NCBI RefSeq assembly: GCF_030704535.1
Contig: NC_081823.1
Location: 6,020,501-6,084,500, forward strand
DNA length: 64,000 bases
Source: Vitis vinifera
Lineage: Eukaryota > Streptophyta > Magnoliopsida > Vitales > Vitaceae
Direction: 5' to 3'
Shown here: positions 47,501 to 59,122 of the stretch, one piece after another
How the letters are laid out: each line of letters starts with the position of its first letter
Numbering within the stretch: position 1 is the first letter of the stretch
Translations under genes and position numbers: made by a program
Notes under the pieces: generated by a model
Seen by the model: the letters and a program-made list of their open reading frames with translations, nothing else
What the model was told of the DNA's origin: nothing
Databases searched by the model: none

Positions 47501-50500
47501 TAAGCACTATATAGATCAATACACACTGGCTGTGATAACTAGAGTTCCAAGTGTGGAATGATGTATTTACATACAAGTATTGATAATGAAAGGATTAATT
47601 GCCAGCATAGAGAAGGAAACAATATTGATTACCATTCTATTGTTAGTATTAGGAATATCTCTTAAGCACTGTTAGTAATCTTGTAAATAACATGCATACA
47701 TTTTCAGCAAGGATAATTTTCCTTTGATGCTAAAGAGGTAAATGAATGAATGATCAAAAGTATTGTTGTTGGTATACATTACAACCATTAAATATACACA
47801 CAACTTTCCAAAAGATAAACTGTACAAGGTATGCGCATATTACTCCTAAACTTAAGAATTGACCATCGAGTGCTCTTGATTTGTAGTTGAGATTGGCTCT
47901 CTCCTAATATGCCCCTGCAAATGGTGCTTCCATTAGAGGCATCAATCTTGGGCCGAATTAAAGAATGTAAAATGAGACCTAGGAAGGGGTTTGGTGAGTA
48001 TATTAGCAAATTGATTGTGGGTTGACACATGAGCAACTTGAAGGGAGCCTGTAGCTACCTTTTCCTGCATAGAATGGTATTTAAGAACAATATGCTTCAT
48101 TTTTGAATGGAGGACAGTATTTGCACATAGAGATGTAGCACCAATGTTGTTGCAAAGTAAATGGGGTGGCTTGGGAATGAGAATTCATAACTCAAGAAGA
48201 AGATTAGTGACGCAATCTATTTCAACCATTGCCGAGGTTATAGAGCGATATTTAACTTTAGTAAATGAGCGGGAAACTATAATTTGTTGCTTTTTAGAGC
48301 ACTAAGAGATTGGGTTTTCTCCTAGAAAGAGTACATACACTGAGATGAAAGTGTAGTCATCCCGATTGCCTGCCCAATCGACATCCTAGTAGGCAATTAA
48401 TTGTAATGAATTTGAGTGACGGAGTAGGAGACCATAGTCTAAGGTATGTTTGAGGTACCGCAAGAGACATTTGGAGGCAATACAGTGAGTTTGAGTTGGT
48501 ACATGCATGTATTGAGCCAATTTATTTATAGCATAATGTCACGAGCCTAGAGTTCCAACATAGTAGCACGACCCGTGCAACGATCCCATGGGCAAATATC
48601 AAAGGGGCTCAACTTGCATGTCATGCATTTCAATGCCATTATGCTGATTGGTTTCATCCTGCTATGGACTCATCAAGGGAACGAATCTAGCTCCCGACCA
48701 GTTTGTGTAGAGGATGGCCAAGCTCCTCTTCATTGTCAAGTCCTTGACTAGCGACAAGCTCCCCAAACTTAACTAGGTCGGCCTGCTTGAAATATGAAGA
48801 AACATTCCAACATCACATACACGCCTTTTCCCTGGAGCAATTCTCATTACATTAAGCTCAAACCAATCAACTTACTATTCTTGATCAACACTTTCGCTAC
48901 GGTCACAAACATCAAACAAATAGTTTGTGACATTCTCCCCCACCTAATCTCTTGCACGCCTCATGCAAGGCTTCATGTCTTACCCAAATTGATGCCCTCG
49001 AATGCTGCCGCCCTCCACAAGCCATTAATCACCAAAGGTCCACTATTGAAACCCACTGGGCCAAAGGGGACGTCCACACCTTGGACCCGACATCACTTGT
49101 CGTGTTTACCCGGTAACACCTTGGAAGTGTGCACCTAGACACCAATTTTCACCTTTAGTAGGCGACACCCACGCGTATTACTAGACAGTTAGGGACACCT
49201 CACGATTTGGAGGCACCCATACTCCCTTACGAGTCCTCATAAGTGCAACTTTAATTCACGCCACAGTACCCACCCTCGCACCGTTGTAACGTTAGGCTTC
49301 ATAGACTACTAGTATTGCCATCAGGATAGATAACTCATCGGCCACATATTGTTAGAAGGGAACACCACCATGCTCAACCTCCTGCCTTGCTCTGACACCA
49401 CTTTTCACGGGCTTAGAGTTCCAATGTAGCGACATAGCTCGTGCGGCAACCCCATGGGCAAAAATCAAAGGGGCTCAACCTGCATGCCATGCATTTCAAT
49501 GCCACTTTGGTGATTGGTTTCGTCCTACCATGGACTCATTAGGGAAATGACTCCACCTCTTGACTAGTTTGTGTAGGAGATGACCAAGCTCCTTTTCATT
49601 GTCAAGTCCTTGACTAGCGACAAGCTCCCCAAACTTAACCAAGTCGGCCTGCTTGAACTCTGAAGAAGTATTCCAATATCACACACACACCTTTTTCCTG
49701 GAGCAATTCCCATTACATTCAACTCACACTAGTCAACATAATACCATTCTTGATTAGCACCTTCACTACGGTCACGGACACCAAACAAACAATTTGTGAC
49801 AATAAGCCATATTAGGTTTGGATATGGAAAGGTATTGCATATTACCAATGAGATTGTGATATTGGGAGACATCAACTGGTGGAGATCCATCATTTTAAAT
49901 AAGTCGAGTAATACAACTGAGTAGTGTGATAATACCCTCCATATGAAATCTTGCAAAGAGCTTGTGAACATGTTTTTATTGAGAGAAGAAAAATCCATTT
50001 GGTGATGGAATAACCTCCTTACTCAGGAAAAAATGAAAAAAAAATCCAAGGCCTTCAATGGAGAATCGATTAGAGAGAGCTGTAATGACATGGCGAATGA
50101 ATGATAGAGAGTTCTTTATAATTAGCAAGTCATTCACATAGACTAAAAAATAAATAAGGATAAAGTTGTGAGAATGAATAAACAGAGAAGAATTAGAGCG
50201 AGAGGCTTGAAAGCTTGAAAGCCTAAAGATAGAATAAAAGTCTTAAGCTCAGTGAACCAAGCTCGGCTTGCTTCAAGCTGTAGATAGATTTGTGCAAATG
50301 ACAGACATGATGGGGTTAAGATTGATCAATGAATCCTAGTGGCTGGGACATAAAAACTTCTTCATGGAGATGCTTGTGGAGGAATGCATTGTTGACATCT
50401 AATTGATGCATTTTCCATTCATAAGAGAGAGAGTAAGAGAGAACAGTTTGAATAGTTGTTTGTTTGAACACAAAACTCAATATCTCATGATAGTCGAGGT

Positions 50501-53500
50501 TGCATAACTAGTGAAATCCCTTAGCTATGAGGTGAGCCTTGTATTGAGCTATGCTGCTATTAGGATTATGCTTGATCCAGAAGACCTACTTGTAGCCAAC
50601 TAATTTTGTTGAGGTTCGCAAGGAACCAACTCCCACGTAGCACTTGAGGCAAGCACTTGAAGTTCTTCATTCATAGAATCTCTCCATTCTTTTTGTGTTA
50701 AGGCTTGGATTATGATAGTGGGTTCAAAACCTAAAGGCATGGGATACTTGGTGGTGCTAAGGGGTTTTTTTTTTTTTTTTTTTTTTTTTGTGGTTTGAGG
50801 ATGTTATTTTTGGATCAAGTTTGCATGGGATGGTAGGGAATGGGGTTGGTGATGGAGTTTGGGAGTGCTTCATTGGTATTCGATGTGAAAGAGAGGTCAA
50901 CCACAAAAAAGAGACATGAGGAACATGATGTGTGATAAAGAGAGGAGGATTGGTGGAGTTTCCTTATTGAAGATGGAGCTTGGTAATGTGCTATGAGTGG
51001 GCAGTTTCAAAGAGAGTTCAACCACAAGGGGAATAACTTGCTGTATGGAGGCACAAAGGACTTGAGACGTGAATGGAAGGTGGAGCGAGGAGTGCAAGGT
51101 TTGCGGTGAGGATTGGAGAGTTTCATGGAATAAAAATATGGGGTGGATAGGTTGATGTGGTAAAGTAAGGATGGGGTAGATTGATGGACAAAATGGAAAG
51201 GGTGGTAGTTCGATAATGATCATGTGAAGTATGGGAGGCAAACACGACTCAAGGGGTAGGACAACTCATGGAAGGGGCTGTTTGTTGAGATAAATTAGGA
51301 ATGGAGGTTGTAGTCTCCTTGATGCGAGGAATAAGGGAGATAGACACAATTGGAGGGGTGGGACAACTAATTGAAGAGGCTGGTTGTTGAGATAAATTAG
51401 GAATCGAGGTTGTAGTTTCCATAGTAGGCAACAAAGACCAAAGGGATAAGAGCAAGGATGCTCGATAGAAGAAAGTGAGTCCAGTTTCAACAATATGTAT
51501 GTGACAACGTTCAATAGAGGTGATATGTTGAGATGTGTGTAGGGGGAAGATAAGATGTTGAATCTCATGATTTGAGAACACAGATGTTAAGCCTTTCTTT
51601 ACCACCATAAGAGTAAAGGGTACTAATAGAAGATTTAAAAAAAATTTCAACAATTTTCTTGAACTTTGGAAATAGTGAAAAATTTTCAAATTTATGCAAT
51701 AAGGGGAAGAACCATGAATATTTGGTGACATGATGAACAAAAAGGACATAATAAGAAAATCCATCAATAGAGTGAATAGGGGAAGGTCCTCATACATCTA
51801 TGAAGATCAAATGAAAAATGACTCTACAAATTAGATTCGTCAAAGGGTAATTTATGACTTTTATTATAGTAACAAGAATCATGAGATGACTGAGACAAAA
51901 TGGAGGAAATTGAAAGATTATTTTGAGAGACAATTTGGTGTAAAATTTTAGAAGATGGGTGACCAAGTCTATCATGCCAGTTGTTAAGAAAGGCTTTAAC
52001 ACCCATGCAAGCTCGTTTTATTCCAATAGTGGAAGCATCTCTAGTTGACCACTCATAAACATTATTCTTGCTCCATCCTCGAGCAATGAGTGCCCTTGTG
52101 ACTAGATCCTTCACACAAAAGACGAGGGGTTAAACTCAATGGAAGCATTATTTGATTGGCAAAATTGTGAGATAGAAATTAGGTTTTGTTTCATGGTTGG
52201 GACACACAAAACAATGGAGAAAGAATGAGTAAGATGGATTTGAGAGAGTTATCTTTCTAATATGAGTGATATTCAAACCTCTATCATCACTAATGACGAT
52301 GCCATCCAGGCCTTTGAATGGTTGTCCAGTATCCAAGAGCCAATTAGTTGAGGAATTGTTGGTGGTGATAGCTGGATTGGTAATAGGCGTGAATGAAAGA
52401 AACAATTTCTTAGCAGTGTAACACTAGCAAACAGTATGACCTTTTCTCTCACAAATTTGGCATATCACAGTGGTGTTCTTGCTAAGGTGTTGATTCCTGA
52501 AATGAGAAGGGCGTTGGCCTTGTTGTCCTTCCTATTGGGGAAATATTTTTTGCTAGGGTTTTTTTTCACTATTAGAAGATGAAAATTGAGCATTGTTAAC
52601 AGTAATGATACCAAGATTTCCAGTGGAACAGAGCTCTTCCCGCTTGAGGAAGGCTTCATATTCCACTAATTTGTCATGCAACTCATCAAAGGTAATCATA
52701 GTATCCCATGCTTGTACAACAACGACGATTTCTTTGAATTCAGGATCAACACCATTGAGTGTGTGAGTGATGAGGTATTGGTTTGGAATGGGTACCCCAA
52801 GAAGATTTGGTTCATCAACAATGTCACGGATTGTGGCAAGATAATCGATTACTGGTTGAGAGCCACGGTTGAGAAGAGTGAGTTGCTTTGCTAAGCCTAT
52901 GGTTCTGGATGATGAGGGATTGGCATAGAGCTTTGCAAGACGATGCCATGCTTTAACGGAGGTTTTGCATGAGTGAACCACAGGGACAACTTTGTGGCTA
53001 AGGGAACCGATGATTCTTAGAAGAAGAAGTTTGTCTTGTCTTGTCCAAAAAATATAGTCCAAATTTGAGATTTGTTTGCCATTGATTATGATTTTTGAGG
53101 ATGGACATGGCTTGGTTCCGTCAATGTAGCCAAGTAAGTCATATCCAAAGAGCAGTGCGTCAAACTAGGTTTTCCATGAATAATAGTTAGTGGGAGTAAG
53201 CTTGAGTGGAGGTTGGCTAACTGCGTTGATGGCAATGAGAGTGTTGGTAGATAGGGGGAGGTGGGATGGTATGGTTGAGCTTGCATCAACCATGGTGAAA
53301 CGTAGGATGAAAGAGAAGAAAAAAAGAAACTTGTGGGAGCTAGAATGGTTCTGATACCATAAAGAGGTAAATGAATGAATGGTCAAAAGTATCATTGTTG
53401 GTATACATTAATTACAACCTTCAAATATACACATGACTTTCCAAAAGATACATGAACTATACAAGGTATACTTATATTATTCTTAAACTTAAGAATTGAC

Positions 53501-54710
53501 CATTGAGTGCTCTTGATTTCTGGTTGACATTGGCCGGCTCTCTCCTAATAAATCCTTTAACATGTTGCTGGTAAATATTTATTCATGAGAGAGAACTGAT
53601 TGGTTACTTTCATCTGGCTGACACATTCGTCATTTTTCCTACTTCTTACTCATTCTGACTTATGCATGCATCTTAGTTAATACGTTATTATGAATGATAG
53701 TATGCAATCTGGGAAGTCATTCTAATTAAGAGCATGACATCCTTATTTTTCAGTTCTGTTTACTTTAATCAATCCTTTTTTTTTTCTTTTCTTTTTGAGA
53801 ATTTCAATTTCACCAACATCTATATATATATTTTTAGAACTCAGTTTCACTTGCATATAGTGTTGTAGCTTAGCATGTGATTCAAAGGGCAGGGACTAAA
53901 CTTTGCTTCCCTTTGGTTTTTTATTTTACTAGTTGACTTACATTCTTATCTAAAAGAATGTCCCGAACTTTAACAAGATTTGTAGAGTTCATTCACATTC
54001 TTACAAATGTAGAACTGATAGCTTTGAGCGGCTTGAACTTGTACTTTAGACTTGTTTTAATTACCATAGCATATATAGCGGCTTTTCTCTTATATATGAA
54101 TTGAATGTATATAGCATGTTTTCAAAGAGATCTTGTCACTGATCATAGCAAGTATATTGATCTACAGTGGGATATTCTTACTTGTGGACATGTTGTTAAA
54201 GAAACTGGACACATTGATAATGGTTGTGATCATGGAAACCGAGTTTCTATATTGGAAGTGAAGGTGAGTTGCAGTGCCTTCTCTTCATTCATTTTGAAAT
54301 CTGATGTCTATCCCCATCTGTCTAATAGCTAGCTTAATAACTGCCTGATCCATTTCCAGTCTCCAGAGGACCAGATCGTTGTAATACTTCTTCAAGAGAG
54401 CTATACTACTTTTACAAGCTCTTATGTAACTTTTGCACCTGTTGAAGCTTGTACCCTGGATATGATCCTAAATGGAGGCAGCCCGGATCATGTGCCCATC
54501 TTGCCCTCGGGGTTTTCTATTCTTCCTGATGGGCCAACGAGGGATGGAGGGAGCGGAAGTCTTGTGACAATGGCATTTCAGATCTTGGATAATTCCTCGT
54601 CTGCTACATATATCCCTCCTGAATCAGTAGCGACTATTTTTAAACTCGTAACAGAGACTGCTGAGTGCATCAAGGCCGCAATGTTTAGTCCATCAAACTT
54701 GGGAACATGA
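44508..54710 (+). CDS. START-domain protein derived from HD-Zip IV, no homeodomain (copy 1)
   Basis: Nine coding exons: 44508-44710, 44837-44903, 45313-45834, 45930-46031, 46556-46756, 46840-47008, 47125-47393, 54168-54263, 54360-54710; phases join to 659 aa without stops. Residues about 165-410 form the START domain (AALKELLKMA, PLW at 179-181, NYDGALQV, TRECHLARH, IIWVEHSEADD), followed by the HD-START-associated region (LAERMMRKFW, WDILTCGHVV, GNRVSILEVK, LPSGFSILPDG, VTMAFQIL). All are landmarks of class IV HD-Zip factors, which act in epidermal development. The N-terminal homeodomain of that class is absent; instead there is an acidic segment with NMTIREILE twice in a 19-residue tandem repeat. 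The start ATG follows an acceptor-like TGCAG. The intron after 47393 is 6.8 kb because of a copia insertion. Without a homeodomain, direct DNA binding is not expected; lipid or partner binding is possible. Confidence 0.88.
44559..44657 (+). repeat. 57-bp in-frame tandem duplication near the N-terminus of copy 1
   Basis: The 42 bases from 44559 recur almost unchanged from 44616, an offset of 57 bp, repeating DDDLNMTIREILE. Copy 2 has a single equivalent (DMTIIEIIE), so the duplication arose after the paralogs split or was lost in copy 2. Confidence 0.85.
47731..53550 (-). mobile_element. Decayed Ty1/copia retrotransposon in an intron of START copy 1
   Basis: Similar direct repeats of about 180-190 bp (47731-47909 and 53360-53550) are the LTRs. 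On the minus strand a primer site TGGTATCAGAACC lies next to the right LTR (53347-53359), and a purine tract next to the left one (about 47910-47920). In order on the minus strand: gag from 53293 with an in-frame stop at 53165; a zinc knuckle CQICERKGHTVC near 52430-52470; a protease-like WLLDTG near 52350; GAG-pre-integrase with WHDRLGHPSS near 51950; integrase pieces to about 51.4 kb; reverse transcriptase from about 50640 (WI..NPNSSIAQYKA) with YVND in place of YVDD near 50130; and RNase H near 48.0-48.5 kb. Frameshifts and stops show it is dead. A poly-T run lies at 50767-50789. Confidence 0.9.
48533..49805 (-). mobile_element. TRIM-like small LTR element nested in the copia element
   Basis: Direct repeats of about 396-399 bp (48537-48932 and 49403-49801) flank a 470-bp non-coding centre. 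On the minus strand a primer site TGGTGTCAGAGC (49389-49400) lies just inside the right LTR, and a purine tract GGTGGGGGAGAA (about 48933-48944) just outside the left LTR's inner edge. ATAA flanks both sides (48533-48536, 49802-49805). Removing the element and one ATAA restores the copia reading frame PNMAYAINKL. No coding capacity, so it must have moved in trans. Confidence 0.85.
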
Positions 54711-57700
54711 TATGAGGAGATCAATTTTAGAAGTCGCTGTTGTATGACTAACTTTGGTAAGTTCTATTCAAATGTTTCTCCCTTATGGGTTATAAGTCGT
54801 GAAATGTATAGAAAATTTCTGGTTTTGTTTAAGGTTTCCAGGTTAAGGTTTGATGCAACATGGACTGCAAGTCTTAGTTTCTGGTTTTTTTTTTCTTTCC
54901 AAACCACAGTCCTGAATCAGAGAATAAGATAGCGGAAAACATTAGTTATTTTCTAACCGTATTAACATGCATTAAAGTTGAAAATCATCAAATCTTCCAT
55001 GACAACTGACTGAAGAATCGTTCTGATTTTTTCTTTTAGATGTAGCAGTAAGAAGGAAAAGGCGATAGGAAAGAATATCAGTGGAGAAAATTTGTGGAAA
55101 CACCTCAATTCTAGTACCTTTGTATTAATATCCTTTGTCATGCTTTATTTGTATCTTCTTGTTGTAGAACTATTTGATGCTAATTTTAAATAAAATTCTA
55201 TACATTAAGTTAGCATAAAAAACTTACCTCCAGCCATGGTTAGGACCAGAGACAAATAGAGGGCATACTTCAACAACTCAATTTTCAAAAGGAAGTTTCT
55301 TCTTGCCTTTACAAGTTTACAACATATATAACCAATGAAAAACTTGCCTCACATTCACAAAACAATATTCCCCTATGTAAAAATGGTTTAGACTCTATAT
55401 GAACTAACTTTTGAGAAACAGGAAACCCTTCTTTAAGCTCAATAAAACCATAATTTGTCTGATAATTGTCTTAAAAATCTTTTGACCTAAAAAGAACTTA
55501 GATAGAAGTCTAGAAAATATTATACTTCTCATATAAACCATTATTTTATGCTTATAATGTCAATATTATCCCTTCAAAATGATGATTTTTTACTTTAGTT
55601 AACTTCTACTTCTAACCGAAGCTAAAAGCAAAACACTATCAAAAATAGACTCTTCAAATTGGTTTCCAATATCCGCTTCCATTATTCAAAAGGTTATTTT
55701 GAAATAGCCTTAGATATAACCTTAATTATGTCATACATTATTATTTTCAAGGCTTTATTTCCTAAATATAAAGAAAGACTAGAAGTATTAATCATGTTTC
55801 TCACCATGCTTATTAGACTTTGATACCTTTTTTGACAACATTATTTTGTTTTAGAGTGTCAAATGTTGTACATGTTTAACCATACTTCTTGTTCAAGGAC
55901 TTTGCAAATGGAATTGGTATGTATCATTTTTTGTGTTCCTTCTGTAGCCTGTTCACCTTTGTTTTATCTTACGATCTCCATTTTTTTGCCGTTTCATTTC
56001 TCTACATCCAATTATATAAGACTTGAAACTATTTGATGTTCAGCCTTATCAAATGTGGAGACGTTTAAACCTTGTATGATTATCAATAAATGAGATAAAA
56101 ATGTGTTTGATTATTTAGGCAAGGAGTACAAGTTCTTGGCGCCTTTAGGGACTTGTTGGTTTGCTTAATTACCATTGATATGATCTATAAACATCCTACT
56201 ACTACTAAAACTAAGTTTTTAAACTTTACCATTTACTAACCTTTTGATTCTCTCTATGGAGATATGTCTTAGTCCTTTATGTCATAATAAAGAGTTCTCA
56301 CTGATGAGAGCTCCTATGACAATATAACCATGCCTAATGTACAAGGAAAAAAAAAAAATTCCAATGAAACTTTTGATTTGGTGGCAAAAAAATAAAATAA
56401 AAAACTTGTTGACAAATAGTTTTGGTCACTATTTTTTCTGTCATAGATATGTTTTCTTGGCTAATATAATTTAATGTCTAAAAAAAATATAAGGGGACAC
56501 AATTATAGATCAGACAATTATAAGATGAAAGTTTTTGCTAGGAAAGTCTTCTTTTGCCACAAAAACATTATTTTTGGATCTGTCCCTAATAATATACTTT
56601 GTTTTAAAGTAGTCATTAAAAACTCAATATTCAACAAAATTGTATAAAACAAAAGCTTAACAATAGCTACAATAAAATAGAATCAAGATCAATGAGTTTA
56701 GCACATCACAAAATTACTAAAATGAACATAACATTAGAAAACCTCCCAAGCTAGTAGCCCTAAGGCTCTCCTCTAAGAAGCCTTTTCATCATTTGCATAA
56801 TGGCTTTATATTGGTGCTCCTATGTTACCTTAAATGGTATACCAACAAGGCCGGAGATCCGATGATCAAGAGCTTGGAAAAAAAAATGGTGAGCTTGTTC
56901 TATTTGGAGTTCCAACGTACATGAAATGACAACAAGGGGGGAGGGGGTGAGGGGGTGAGAAATGACATTAAGGAATAAGGTGGTGCCCTCATAGCTCCAT
57001 TTTTAGCTATGTCTAGCTCATCTTCAACCTAGAATGGCAATACGACATGGGAAAATCATTTTTGGAAGAATGCTACATTGGCTCTTTCAACACTTTTTTT
57101 TTTTTTTTTTTCATCAATCTTTCCCAAACTTTTCGGCTAAGCAAAAAATGTCCAAATCTTTTGAAAATTAGTAAGATTGATCTTTAATGAATGTAGAATT
57201 TAAAAAAAAAAAAAATTGTTTGAGCTCACTTGGAAATCTTTAAACCCTAAAATCAACCTTAAACTCCGAATCAGTCAGAATATACAAGCCTATGCCACTA
57301 GCTTTCGCGCAACTTTGCTTCTTTAGTTCCTTTCATATTTCATTCTTACCTCTAAGGAATATGTCACAATGGGTTCCCAAGACATTCTTATTATTCACCA
57401 AAATGGTTATAAACTTCAAGGACTAAAGTGAAATGTGAGAAAACCAAACATAACTAAGGCGACTTTCAATTAACTAGTTAGGAAAACCATTGCATACCTT
57501 ACACCTTCCTAACTTTCAAGATGTAATAAGTGTATAGGAGAAACTTTAATTATTCCAGATTACAAAACTATACTTCTCATATCACATTCTAATGAGAAAA
57601 CAATTTACTATACTTCAACTAAAACTTCTTTTGTAATGTTTTTATGTGCTATGTTTTCTTTCACTCATTCAGAAATATCAATCTTGGCTCTAATACCATT

Positions 57701-58162
57701 TGTTGTATAAAGTGAAGCTTTTGTGCCAATGTGCTAATATAATTAAGAACATAAATATAAAATAATCCATACACAAAAGTACACAATATTTTAAATGTGA
57801 TTTGATCAACCATACATAAATCCATGGATGAAAAAAATCATTCTATATACTAAAGAAAATATTATAGAGGGGATAAAAACATGATATAAATATTGAGTCC
57901 TAAAATAACTTTGTTTTCTCATTTATTCTATCTACACCCCAAATTACGAGTTCTCACTCCATTGAGTGTTTATTGTTCTCCCGCCCTCAGATCTTTATCT
58001 ATCATATATAGTCTTCAAAAGCATATATCTATTTCATAACATTTTTTTTATGATCTAAAATATTTATAAAGATGTTTCTAATAACTTTCTTTATTTTGTA
58101 AGAAAATTTAATATTACAATACACATCAATATAGAAAATATTATATTAAATATTCTTAATTT

Positions 58163-58213
<51 letters not shown>

Positions 58214-58399
58214 CAATTAAGAATTTGAGTTTTTTTAATGGTTTTGAATAAGAAAAATAGAAATTTTCAATAATTGTAGACAAACTAATTATGGATGGTG
58301 TCTTTTAAGACAATAAACCATAATAATTAAATTCCATTTCATTATTTTAAAATTTAGACAAATAAATAATTCAACATTTAGTCAACACACTAGGTGGTG
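54711..58399. other. Intergenic between the two START genes
   Basis: Begins with the 3' UTR of copy 1 (AATAAA-like signal near 55189). The rest is AT-rich without a supported gene. AATGGTATTAGAGCCAAG on the minus strand at 57684-57701 resembles an LTR-element primer-binding site, hinting at an old copia remnant, but I found no matching LTR pair or convincing protein pieces. Confidence 0.4.
58166..58209. repeat. (TA)n microsatellite
   Basis: About 22 TA units, upstream of START copy 2. Confidence 0.9.
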
Positions 58400-59122
58400 A
58401 ATTATCATAAAAGATTAAATTATAGAAGTCCATTTAGATAGTTTCAATTCCACCAAATAATTTCTCATCAAATAGCACATTTTTACCCATTCTCATAAGA
58501 ACAATTCAACAATTCTTCATCACTTGTGGCTCGGATTCGCTTCAATTTCACAAAAATTCCATTCCACCTTGGCTAATATTATCACCCTTATACTACAGCC
58601 CCTCTCTGAAGGTAAGAACCAGTGAGTCATGAGCAGGTCTCCTTCAAGTAATAACACAGTGATATCGCAGAGATATGTCGAGGTAACAGAGGCCAATCAT
58701 GGTGAGACAAGTGGAACAGTCAGGTTGCTACGTAGGCCCCAAGTCTACTCTTCACCTGGCAACTATACTTATCAACTTTTCCACCTGCCCATTACATAAA
58801 ATGCCACTGCACTCATTTCCCATCTTGCGAATACAATCCCTGTCGATACAAGCAAAGCTGCAAAGAGAGAAGAAAGGAAGAGAGTGATCAGAGAGATAGG
58901 ATTTGTTCTACTCATTGTTAGCCATCATACATGTCTGTTCAGATTTCGACATTTACATTTCTTTGATCCATCTTTGTGTATTTCCCATTTTGTATTCCGT
59001 TTTTCGATTTTCGGTTTTAATCATATCATTAATTTTCATTTCTCCAAGTTCATTTCTATAATTTTAGTGCAGAAGTGAAAACAATTGTGATCTAACATGA
59101 GTTGATGGGGGTGCAGTTCAAA
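58400..59122 (+). promoter_or_regulatory. Promoter and 5' leader of START gene copy 2
   Basis: Homologous to the region before copy 1: AATAATTTCTCATC, CTTGTGGCTC, GTAAGAACCAGTGAGT (58612-58627) and GGTTGCTACGTAGGC (58722-58736) come in the same order. A weaker TACATAAAA at 58793-58801 stands where copy 1 has TATATAT. The acceptor TGCAG at 59112-59116 precedes the start codon. Confidence 0.55.

Noticed and set aside
48794-49138. 114-aa plus-strand frame
   Set aside because: Falls across the LTR and centre of the TRIM-like element; non-coding repeat DNA.
51249-51797. 182-aa minus-strand frame with Ser/Thr/Pro-rich repeats
   Set aside because: It lies inside the decayed copia element; continuing from integrase pieces it is a retroelement linker, not a host gene.
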